Origin: Prorocentrum cordatum
Taxonomy: Eukaryota; Sar; Dinophyceae; Prorocentrales; Prorocentraceae
Reading direction: 5' to 3'
Assembly: GCA_963575745.1 (NCBI GenBank)
Contig: CAUYUJ010000703.1
Coordinates: 375,001 to 401,548, forward strand
DNA length: 26,548 bases
Part shown: positions 8,949-16,990 of the stretch, in pieces
Layout: every line of letters starts with the position of its first letter
Position numbering within the stretch: the stretch's first letter is position 1
The notes under the pieces: generated by a model
What the model saw: only the letters and a program-made list of their open reading frames with translations
Databases searched by the model: none
Told to the model about the DNA's origin: nothing
Made by a program: the position numbers and the translations under genes

Positions 8949-9048
8949 NNNNNNNNNNNNNNNNNNNNNNNNNNNNNNNNNNNNNNNNNNNNNNNNNNNN
9001 NNNNNNNNNNNNNNNNNNNNNNNNNNNNNNNNNNNNNNNNNNNNNNNN
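8949..9048. other. Assembly gap (100 N)
   Basis: Exactly 100 N bases, the usual placeholder for a gap of unknown size. Sequence to its left is the GCCTCCAA-type region; sequence to its right is not obviously the same, so adjacency across it should not be trusted. Confidence 0.99.
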
Positions 9049-9850
9049 ATCCCCGAGCCTGGCATCCTCATCCCTTGCCCCGCCCCTCCTGCCGCGGATG
9101 CCCCCCTGTTACGCCCTTCCCCTCGTGAGCATGTGGCGATACTCTCAGCCGCCAAACATCTGGCGATAACATAAACTACAGTGCGAGCGCGGCCGCAAGA
9201 CACCCTCGCAAGAAACCCAACCCTGAAAGCCCGCGCGCGATGTGCACAAGAGGGGACACCTGGAGCACTCTGAACGCAGCAGCTCCTTCAACTGCCGAGG
9301 GAAGTCACCGCGCAGCGCGAGGAGCGAAGAAACCCAGGGTACCCTGACGACAAGCAGATGGTTTCTTGATGCGCGCCCCCCACTGTACTTCGAGTAAGGA
9401 TGTCTGGTATTCGATGCTCTCTAACACTGGGCTCACATTCTGTAAATCAAATCTTCCAGGCACAAAAGCACGCTTCTGCGAGCCTGGGCGTAAATTGACG
9501 TCTTGTTTGTCCGATTTGGAAGCGCCGTTGCTTTTAATTATTCATCTTGCTGGGAGCGGTTGGCGCAAATCATCCCTCATGCCACCCGCGAGCCCTCTGG
9601 CCTCTTTGCCTGCGGGGCCTCCGCTTCTGCCTCCCGCCCCCGCAAGGTGAGAGCAGAGGCAGGGAGACGGCCGTAGCGGAGAAGAGCGACCACCGCGCCG
9701 CAGTGGGCCCATATGTTGGCGTGACCGCCAAAGAGATGCCCAAAGCCTGTGCAGTGTGCGGGCGAACCCCCAGAATGCCGACGGCGTGCTTGTTTCGTCG
9801 ACCCCCAAGGATCTCGACCACTTCACCTGGGCTAGGTCTCATCCCGAATC
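9049..9850. other. Unrecognised region
   Basis: No gene, RNA or repeat recognised. Open frames near 9366-9650 (+) and 9542-9826 (-) are short, overlap each other and lack motifs. Confidence 0.4.
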
Positions 9851-9890
9851 TTTTTTCGACGGTCCCCGAGCCTGGCGAAGGGGGCCAAGG
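9851..9890 (+). repeat. Dispersed repeat family F4, short copy
   Basis: TTTTTTCGACGGTCC, then CGAGCCTGGCGA and GGGGCC match the cores at 21375-21420 (+) and 26410-26452 (-). It lies just upstream of an F1 element, as the 26358 copy does. Confidence 0.55.
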
Positions 9891-9923
9891 GAGGGAGGCA
9901 GAACTTTGCCCGAGAAGAAATTT

Positions 9924-10123
9924 GGCGGCGAGCCCAGGGGGGGGGAAACGAGAAGGGGCGGGCCTTCTCAAAAAGCTCGGACGTTCCCTGGCCTTCTGCG
10001 CACTTTGCTGAGTCGTCCCCGAAGACGCGGGAAGAACTTCCCAGAAGGCTGGGGCGCGCTTGTGCGAAGCCCCGCCGCCCTCTGAGAGGGCATTCTCCTT
10101 CTCACCCCCCCTCGCTCGCCGCC
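9924..10123 (+). repeat. Foldback element F1, complete copy 1
   Basis: The left end GGCGGCGAGC (9924-9933) is the exact complement of the right end GCTCGCCGCC (10114-10123), followed inward by G-run/C-run and GAGAAGG/CCTTCTC arms. The interior shares CTTCTCAAAA-GCTCGG and the CCTTCTCCTTCTCAC block with the copies at 25271 and 26473. No clear target-site duplication is seen. Length is about 200 bp and there is no coding capacity, as in MITE or foldback elements. Confidence 0.65.
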
Positions 10124-10260
10124 GACTTGGGGGCTGACAAGAGACCCCTTCTCAGAAGGCTGGGGCGCTTCTCAGAAGTCCCGCCGCCCTCTGAGAGGGC
10201 CTTCTCCTTCTCACTTCTCCCCGCCCCGCCCGCCGCCGACATGGGGCCTGACAGGAGACC
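10037..10260 (+). repeat. Tandem duplication of the F1 right half (about 110 bp x 2)
   Basis: 10037-10146 and 10147-10260 are two adjacent copies of the same text: CTTC(C/T)CAGAAGGCTGGGGCGC, CCGCCGCCCTCTGAGAGGG, CCTTCTCAC, GCCGAC, then GGG-CTGACA(A/G)GAGACC. The unit takes in the F1 right end plus 23 bp of flanking DNA, so it arose after the F1 insertion. Confidence 0.7.
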
Positions 10261-10430
10261 GCCTCTGAAGGAGGCCCTGCTGCGCAGCGGAGCCAGAGCC
10301 AGCCGCCCCCCAAGAGCGGGCCGCACACGGCTCCCCCCCAGGGGGGGCCTCTCCGCGGGGCGCCCGTCCACTCGCCCCCCGAGGCATCGAGGCATCGAGG
10401 CGGGGATTTGCACAGCACCACCCCGTGGAT

Positions 10431-10618
10431 GTCGGCGGCGAGTGCAGGGGGGGGGGGGACTGAGAAGGAGAAGGCCTTCTCAGCAGGCGGCAGCGCTTCT
10501 CAGAAGCCCTCGCACCTTCTGGGTATTCTTTCGGTGCCTCCAAGGAAGGCCCGGGGGGCTTAAGAGCCATCTGAGAAGGCCCGCCCCTCCTCGCTTCTCC
10601 CCTGGGCGTGCCGCCGAT
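10431..10618 (-). repeat. Foldback element F1, complete copy 2 (inverted)
   Basis: The left end GTCGGCGGCGAGTGCAGGGG (10431-10450) mirrors the right end CCTGGGCGTGCCGCCGAT (10601-10618). The inner block GAGAAGGAGAAGGCCTTCTC is the complement of the F1 block at 10199-10212. With the copy at 10147-10240 it forms a large imperfect inverted repeat around about 185 bp. Confidence 0.6.
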
Positions 10619-10812
10619 GTTGCCCATCGCGGAGGAGTGTCGATGCGCAAGAGCGACCCTTCAGGCCCTTCGCTGGAATGACCCTCGGCGCGGGCCCGCA
10701 GGGGTGCCTCCTCGAGCGCCGGCCTGCGCGCCTGGGGATTGGCCGCACCCGGAAGCGGCGCACCGGAGGCCGCTGGTTGCCTGGCGGGTCGGTCCTGCGT
10801 GGTGGCGAGACC

Positions 10813-11007
10813 GAGAGGAGGAGGAGGAGGAGGAGGAGGAGGAGGAGGAGGAGGAGGAGGAGGAGGAGGAGGAGGAGGAGGAGGAGGAGGAGGAGGAGCA
10901 GGAGACGAGCGTACGAGAGGAGGAGGAGGAGAAGGAGGAGGAGGAGGAGGAGGAGGAGGAGGAGGAGGAGGAGAAGGACGAGGAGGCGGAGGAGGAGGAG
11001 GAGGAGC
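10813..11007. repeat. (GAG)n polypurine microsatellite
   Basis: Nearly pure GAG triplets on the + strand, interrupted at 10899-10918 by a word containing CGAGCGTACGAG and later by GAAGGAC and GCG. Poly-Glu, poly-Arg, poly-Gly, poly-Ser and poly-Pro frames here are reads of the repeat. Long polypurine-polypyrimidine tracts can form triplex DNA. Confidence 0.96.
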
Positions 11008-11235
11008 CCAGCTGCAAGGTGAAGGGACGACCGACGAAGGCAACGAGGAGGACGGCGAGTGGCTCGCCGCCGAGTGTGTCCGGGGACCTCGGCAAGCGGC
11101 GGGTGCGGACCAGTTCTGGGCCGTGGGGCCCGGCCAGTTCCAAATCCACCGCCCCCCTTGGGGCCCCAGAGGACATCGGTGCCCCGGGCGGTGGATGTGT
11201 ATCAATCCCCGCCTCGCACCCAGGATCGAGGAGGA
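11008..11235. other. Short unique segment between microsatellites
   Basis: GC-rich unique-looking DNA between the (GAG)n and (GAT)n arrays. No motif recognised in any frame. Confidence 0.4.
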
Positions 11236-11450
<215 letters not shown>

Positions 11451-12131
11451 CCGACTTAGCCCCGACGTCGGGGCCAAACATCGATCCCTGGACCTCTCCC
11501 AAGGTGCGTTCTGTCTATAAATTTGGAGGCGGATCAAGCCGAGGCCACGAGGGCGCCCCAGGACGATCCGAAACCTCCAGAGAGCGAGCCTCGATCCTCG
11601 AACTCCCTCGAAGATCGTGGAGGGGGAGATGAGAAGGATCACGAGGAGAAGGAGGAGGAGGAGGAGGAGGGACGCACTCAGATCTTTTCTCCCGAGGAAC
11701 GCCACCCCCCTGGCCTCGAGGTCCGCCCAACGAAAACACGACGAGGGAAGGGCCCGTGGCCACTGTGGCTCGGGGTGCCGCCCTGCCTGCCCCCGGACGG
11801 AGCCCTCCCGTCCTGTTCTGGTTCGCCTCCACGTAGCAGGACACGGCCACGGGCGCCTCCACGCGTCGTGCCCACCGGCGTCGACCCCGCCGCCGGCGTT
11901 CAACGTTGAACGCCGCCGGCGACCTAGAATCGGTCGACGTTGAAGGATCAGACGTTTCGGAAATGGCCGATATCTTTCAAGGTTGAGCGATCCCCGCGGT
12001 GTCGGGAACCTACGCTGGGGTCGCCACGACACGAACCTGCCGTAGCAACCGCCCCCCACCCGCCCTCACCCGCAAGGGAATAGGGGGCGCCATCAGTGGA
12101 TGCCAAGGTGGGCTACATCTGGCCGAACCCA
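11451..12131. other. Unrecognised region with nested palindromes
   Basis: No gene recognised; a short GAG/GAA run lies at 11640-11671. The notable structure is the nested palindrome at 11879-11939. A piece at 12105-12116 (AAGGTGGGCTAC) resembles the start of the 126-bp tandem units that follow. Confidence 0.45.
11879..11939. repeat. Nested palindromes with a perfect 22-bp core
   Basis: 11894-11915 is a perfect 22-bp palindrome centred on AACGTT. It is flanked by the 11-bp direct repeat CGCCGCCGGCG (11888-11898 and 11911-11921). Outside that lies an 8-bp inverted repeat, CGTCGACC (11879-11886) and GGTCGACG (11932-11939). Symmetric sites of this kind suit dimeric DNA-binding proteins or cruciform extrusion; no adjacent gene supports either. 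Confidence 0.7.
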
Positions 12132-12383
12132 GCGTACAAGTGGGTTACTAAGACCCTGAGTGGTTCAGAGAGGTTAGCGATCCGGGCTAAGTGGGCGCCG
12201 CCAACTTAGCGGAGTTATCTAATACCACGTGTAGCCAACTTATAAGATAGGTTAGGCGCGTACAAATGGGCTACAAAAAACCCAAATGGCTCAGAGAGGT
12301 TAGCGATCCGGGCGAAGTGGGCGCCGCCCACTTAGCTGAGTCATCTAACACCACCTGTAGTCGACTTATAAGCTAGACTAGGC
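12132..12383. repeat. 126-bp tandem duplication with an internal hairpin
   Basis: Two units, 12132-12257 and 12258-12383, align without any gap at a period of exactly 126. Both begin GCGTACAA and contain AGAGAGGTTAGCGATCCGGGC. Each has a hairpin of AAGTGGGC with GCC(C/A)ACTT around a GCC loop; it is perfect in unit 2 (about 12315-12333) and has one mismatch in unit 1. Each then has CTTATAAG-type text. TGGCTCAGAGAGGTTAGC in unit 2 resembles a tRNA D-arm/A box, but no good B box is seen. Confidence 0.8.
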
Positions 12384-13129
12384 CAAAGATGACCTGAGAT
12401 GACCTCTTTGACATTCACTGTTAAGCCCCCTGTCCCCTGAGCAACCCCTGCGCCCATCCCAGTGGGGGCCCTCGCTGGGCCCCGGGACCTGCGGGGGTCC
12501 ACACTGTGACCAGAAACGCGACGTCGGAGTTCTGGGCTCACCCTTGCTCCCCCCCGACGGCGCTTCCGTGCCACCTTTCTTCCTCAAGACGTGGGTATTC
12601 CAATCTGAGGGGCAACGACAGGGGGGGACGGGCATAGTGGGGGATGCATCGACCTGGCATCGGCGATACACCGCTGACAGATCGGCGATCGGCCCCCGAT
12701 GGTGAATCCGCACCGTCCTGTGCAAATTGGGGCTATCGGGCCCCTACCGGCGATCAATGGGCGATTGGGGATCGATGCATCCCCCCGCCCGTATGCCTAT
12801 CTTTAGGCTGGGTGGGCATGTGCCCCTACATGCGGATTGTGACTGAAAAATTACAAGTAGTCGAACAAATACAAAACAGTACAAAATGATAGAAACATCG
12901 TCCCCAGACTATTTCGTTTCACTGTTTTTGAATATTCCTCCTGTAGAGGGACAGGCCCAACTTAAGCCTATTCCCCCCTTTCGCTGCCCCCGAAAATCCG
13001 TAGCCGCCAGCACTGCGACTCTGCCTTGCCCGACACCTCCGCAGCGCCGCCGCCGGCTGCAGTTGAAGAGCCAGCTCCAGAGCATGCTCGGGGGCAGGCC
13101 CGCGGCAAAGCCCAAACCAGCTCAGCTGC
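12384..13129. other. Unrecognised region containing an inverted-repeat element
   Basis: No gene recognised. The stretch contains the element at 12639-12785 and an AT-richer patch at 12835-12930. Open frames are short and lack motifs. Confidence 0.4.
12639..12785. mobile_element. MITE-like element with 14-bp perfect terminal inverted repeats
   Basis: GGGGGATGCATCGA (12639-12652) and TCGATGCATCCCCC (12772-12785) are exact complements and bound 147 bp. The interior is rich in CGAT/ATCG words (GGCGAT, GATCGG, CGATCA) and has no coding capacity. Just outside, GGCAT (12631-12635) and ATGCC (12794-12798) extend the symmetry with bulges. No target-site duplication is visible, so a palindromic regulatory or replication feature remains possible. 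Confidence 0.5.
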
Positions 13130-13325
13130 CTTCCTCTCCTCCTCCTCCTCCTCCTCCTTCTCCTCCTCCTCCGACTCCTCCCTCCTTCCTCCTCCTTCCT
13201 CGTCCTTCTCCTCCTCCTTCCTCCTTCCTCCTTCCTCCTTCCTCCTTCCTCCTCCCTCCTCCCTCCTCCCTCCTTCCTCCTCCCTCCTCCTCCTCATCCT
13301 CTTCCTCCTCCTCCTCCTCCTTCCC
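13130..13325. repeat. (CCT/CTT)n polypyrimidine tract
   Basis: Pure C/T text for almost 200 bp made of CCT and CTTCCT blocks, the mirror of the GAG arrays elsewhere. Poly-Ser, poly-Pro and poly-Glu frames read the repeat. Several mirror-symmetric stretches could adopt triplex DNA. Confidence 0.95.
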
Positions 13326-13708
13326 AAGCGTCCTTCGATCTGTTCTCTTCAAGCTGCGGCCCCAGCGCTCCCGACCCATCCTCTGGAAATGGCTCTATCC
13401 CACAGGTCCATGTTGGATGGTGCCGGAGCCCGAAGGCGGCCTCTGGGGGCCGAAAACCTGGAAAAAGTGCACGGATGGAACAAGTCATGCAATCTGAGTT
13501 CTGGGTTTCCCCACCGGTGTCTCCACGCCTCAGTCGCTCCCTCCCGAGCGCCCGAACGCTGGCGGCGGCTGGTCCGTCAACCGAGGCCGCAGCCGCTCTG
13601 GCCCCTGCTCCTTCTCACCGGATGCAGCGCAATGCAGACGCTTAACGATAACGGCAGTGGCAGTGGCAAGCAGAGGCATCACCACCGACACGGTCAGAAC
13701 TTTCGCCC
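13326..13708. other. Unrecognised region
   Basis: No gene, RNA or repeat recognised between the polypyrimidine tract and the F3 copy. Confidence 0.4.
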
Positions 13709-13920
13709 CGCGAGTCGCGGCGGCGGCCCTGGCGACATTCCATGGCTTGCGAACGGGCAGCGTGTCGCTCCGCTCCGCGGGGCGGGAGGCTGGGAGCAGC
13801 TTGGGACGTCGTTGACGCTTTGAGAGATGGGATTGGGGCTTGGACAGCGTATCGCGCGAACGCGTGGTGGGCCAGAGCTGGCGGAGCGACACGCTAAGCC
13901 AACGGGCCTCACCGCAGATG
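13709..13920 (+). repeat. Dispersed repeat family F3, copy 1
   Basis: This aligns with 25771-25976: CGGCGGCC(C/T)GGCGACA, GCTTGCGAACGG, AGCGTGTCGCTCCGCTCCGCGGGG, GGCCAGA-C-GGCG, GCGACACGCTA and the CGCAGATG-type end. The octamer CGTGTCGC occurs at 13761-13768 and its complement at 13886-13893. A degenerate arm, AGCGTATCGC (13846-13855), pairs with 13886-13895 with one G-T. Confidence 0.75.
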
Positions 13921-14976
13921 CACACACACGAAGTAAGCAACACCTGCGAAACCAGTTATGAAGGCAAATGGGAAGGCCAGATTCTGCGCCGAGGCGGAAC
14001 ACTACGAGGGAATATGTTTGAAGTAGAAAGCGATTCGTATCTATCTGTCGATGGGGCCCTTTCGGCACAGCGGCTGGATCGGGGGAGGGGGACAAATATG
14101 CCGATCGCCCTGTACTGTTCTAGTCGTCACCGTCGCGTAAGATATGCGAAACGATCGGGTAACACACGCGCAAGGTACTATGCAGGGTTCCACTTCGTAT
14201 GAGAAGGTAGGTTGACATCGTTCTCTGCCACATATGTGGTCTGCCACGCCTGCACGTCGAACACCCACGCGTACCTAGAGTTGGTGGCTCAACTCATTCA
14301 CCATTCCCTGGGGTCTGACCAAGGTCGCGACATCGCTTGGATCTGAACTGTCCGGCTGCGGGCCTTTTTACGTGCTTGCAAAAATCCTCTCTCGGTACAT
14401 GTGCTGAGCACGGCGAATCACTGCTTCAAGTGCAGATGCCGGCGCGGTTGTGACAGTGACAACTGCGACCTTCAGAGCAGCACCGAAAATAATGATCGCG
14501 TGTGCTCCCATCCTTTGTTTGCGTGTGGGCACACTTCCGACCATAAAGATAAGATGCTGAAAAGAAAACGGGAAACTGCGTATGAGAGACTCCACAGGAT
14601 GCAAGTCAGATGTTCCACACGAGAATAGGACAACTGCTACTTACAAACACGGTTTGGCCCCAATGAGGGAGAAACTCCGTGTAGTGCACAATCATGCCAG
14701 GAGCTATCCCGTCCATAAACTCTGCGATCTTCTTCGATACAATCAGTTTCTTGTGCACCGCTCGCGCAGGTCTACAGAACCATGCCTATGCCAATATTTG
14801 CATGCACGTCCTACAGGTGACCTGCCACAGTACGACTCCGTGGAGCGAAGATGCGCCGGATGTGCAAAAGAAACGTGGCGGCGGAACTGGGCGGGAGCCG
14901 CCAGGGATTGCCCGGGCAGGTAGGTGTTTTTTGCGCTCCTCCGATGGGCGCCGAGCATGCCAGCTGCGGGGGTGCA
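13921..14976. other. Mostly unrecognised, lower-GC region
   Basis: Composition is more balanced than in the flanks. Apart from the Cys-rich frame at 14347-14628 no frame is notable, and no repeat of any other part of the window was found. Confidence 0.4.
14347..14628 (+). CDS. Hypothetical Cys-rich open frame (possible exon fragment)
   Basis: The frame is open from 14347 (after TGA at 14344) to TAG at 14626-14628. The peptide has an unusual run of cysteines: HCFKCRCRRGC, then C five residues on, then a CSHPLFACGHTSDH segment, then a basic KMLKRKRETAYERLH helix. The Cys/His spacing could bind zinc, but I match no family. There is no in-frame ATG until near the end, so if real this is an exon or a gene fragment. 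The opposite strand is open over nearly the same span (14368-14604), which weakens the case. Treat as a candidate only. Confidence 0.2.
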   Translation, partial: TVRLRAFLRACKNPLSVHVLSTANHCFKCRCRRGCDSDNCDLQSSTENNDRVCSHPLFACGHTSDHKDKMLKRKRETAYERLHRMQVRCSTRE

Positions 14977-15735
14977 CTACGCACCGAGCTCACTCCCTTG
15001 AGTGAGGAAACCAAGATCTTTGAGAGCCCAGCTCTCGAAGACGACCTCCTTCCTACCCGTTGTCGGGTGGAGGCCTCGGTCGAAACGGTTTCTTCGTTCC
15101 CTGCCCATTTTGTCCAAGACAAACCCTGGCCGTCTGGCAGGGCACGTCTTGGCCAGGCCTACGGGGTGCTGCTGCGCATATTGTGCACACTGGGCACAGT
15201 ACATCAAAAAGTCACCCTGATCGGGTGGGCAGCCCTTGGGGCCAATCACCACACCCCAGAAAACGTGCGAGCCCGCGAATTCTCGCAGGCTTCTCCAGCT
15301 CTTGGGCGCCTCACGCCCACATTCTGAAGCCATGCCAGCCTTCCAGCTCCCAAATCCGTGCAAGCACTGGACGCATCGCCAGCGGCCTTCGGCCACCTCG
15401 TGTTGCAGAAAACATGGCCTCACTGCCGTGGGAGGCCTAGCACGCGGAGGCAGGTGTGCCCACTCCACCTTGGGAGCAGGCCCACTCGCCAGCACCCGTC
15501 CAAGATTCACCAGTCCACGCCGCGCCTCTGCGCAGGCATCTTCCAGGGCGACCTCATCTCGGGCCCGCCTGGGCCACAGGTTGAGAGCCTCTTTGGCCGC
15601 TTCGTCGGCCCAAGAGTTGAGGGCGATCCGCCACTCGCCCTCGGTCTGAGGGGCGGTCAGCACGTCCTGGTGCGATTGTACCTCCACCCCCGCACGGACT
15701 CGCGGCAGCGTGCGATGGCACCCCGGGGGCGTTGA
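14977..15735 (-). pseudogene. LINE A C-terminus: RNase H end and double zinc tail
   Basis: The frame is open from about 15735 to TGA at 14977. VEVQSHQDVL and NSWADEAAKEAL match the last RNase H block, with His6 and Asp28 counted from the GTG codon at 15687. Next come WRCVQC (Cys105, Cys108) and Cys123, then His141, CAQC (Cys164, Cys167) and Cys182, then the GLHP box at 205-208. The same order recurs in LINE B at 22480-23070, so the module belongs to the element family. Its function is unknown; zinc binding is inferred from spacing. The upstream catalytic part of RNase H is not seen. Confidence 0.6.
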
Positions 15736-15915
15736 GCTGGGCGTCCTCGCTGATCATCGCCACCCAGGTGTGACTGGCGCTCAATGTGGATGTGCAGGAG
15801 GCCTCGGGCTTGGCGCAGCTGCCCAGAAAGCCGCGTGGGTGCGCGACCTGGCGCGGTTTTGCCGTTGGCCTTGGTGGTCCATATTTCGGACAGGGTAACC
15901 TCTTTGAACTGGATG

Positions 15916-16990
15916 CCCCCCCCCCCCCCCTCCCCAGAGCTGCATGGCCTTGGCGTCGCGGTCCACGATGCCTTGGAAGTCCTGGCGCGCCGTGCCGAGC
16001 CACGCCTCGTGGGCCCTCTCGACCAGCGCCTGGCGGTCGGCAGGCGCCAGCTCCTGCTGGCCGTTGTGGCCCACAAGCTGCTGGTAGGTCTCGTCGAGCA
16101 TACGCTGCGCGGCCGTCCAGTCGGGCGGCCCCCTGCGGGTGCCCACGGGCACCGAGGTGGGCATGTGCGCGGTGCTGAGCGGCATCTTTACGTTGGGCCA
16201 CTCTGCGCGCTTGCTGACACCCATGTGGACCGCGTCGTGGGTGGGCAACGCAAGCGAGGTGTTGGTGACGGGTACCTGCATAGCCAACCCAGCGCGGATT
16301 CCTGTCACGAAATAGTCCCTGATGCAGTGGGTCCCTCCGCTGCCGTGGCACGTCGGGTCTGGCGGCGCGTGCACCTGAATACCTGGCGCGCGGAAGCCCC
16401 CAACACTGGCGAGCTCTTCAGGGTCCATATTCATATCGCCTCCCATTACCCAGGGCAGGCCGTGGCGGCCCTGGTGCTCGCGCAACTTGTAGAAGATGTC
16501 GAGGTTCTGGCCCTTGAGCCCAGAGTTGACCTCGAGGTAGACCGAGTGCAGCGCAACCACGCCCATCCCTGGCAAACGAGCGTACCCAACACACGCTCTG
16601 TCTGGCCATTGGACCTGGTCCTGTGGGTCGTACCAGAAGTCGATGAACTTTTTGGCCAGCACGCCCACGCCGCCCTGAAAGTCCTTCACCTTGATGGTGG
16701 CTGGAGCGCATGCCATGGCCCAACCTTCGTTCCTTAACGTGCGCCTGATCTCCAAGAGTCTCCCCTGACACTGCTTGTGCTCCTGCACGAAAAGCATGCT
16801 GTCGGATACGAGCGGGGGGATGCTGCGCCCTGTACCCAGGAAGTGATATCTGCCGTCGCAAAACTGAGGTGACCATGTCGCTTCTCGTCCCCACACGAGC
16901 CGCCGTCCGTCCCCTCGTCGACGTCGTACCCGCTCCTGCATTTGCTAAACTCGCTGCCGCTTGCGCATTCCCATGCGCTGGCACAGGTCC
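15916..16990 (-). pseudogene. LINE A APE-type endonuclease (EEP fold)
   Basis: The N-terminal strand FATADITSW is read in one frame (around 16855-16885). After a shift near the G-run at 16814-16819 the main frame (from 16941) continues. Its residues, counted from 16941, are Glu54 in FVQEHK (the metal-binding Glu), GGVGVLAKK at 90-98, Tyr135 in LHSVYLEV, GGDMN at 167-171 (Asp169, Asn171), Asp209 in IRDYF, and His235 in PTHDAV replacing the usual S-D-H. These are the blocks of endonuclease/exonuclease/phosphatase domains that nick target DNA for retrotransposition. A helical segment follows to the C-run at 15916-15930, after which the phase changes. A partial loss of the final Asp-His pair and two frameshifts make it non-functional as it stands. 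Confidence 0.72.

Noticed and set aside
12287-12370. tRNA gene suggested by TGGCTCAGAGAGGTTAGC
   Set aside because: No matching T-arm/B box at tRNA distance, no acceptor stem pairing, and the downstream hairpin does not fit a cloverleaf.
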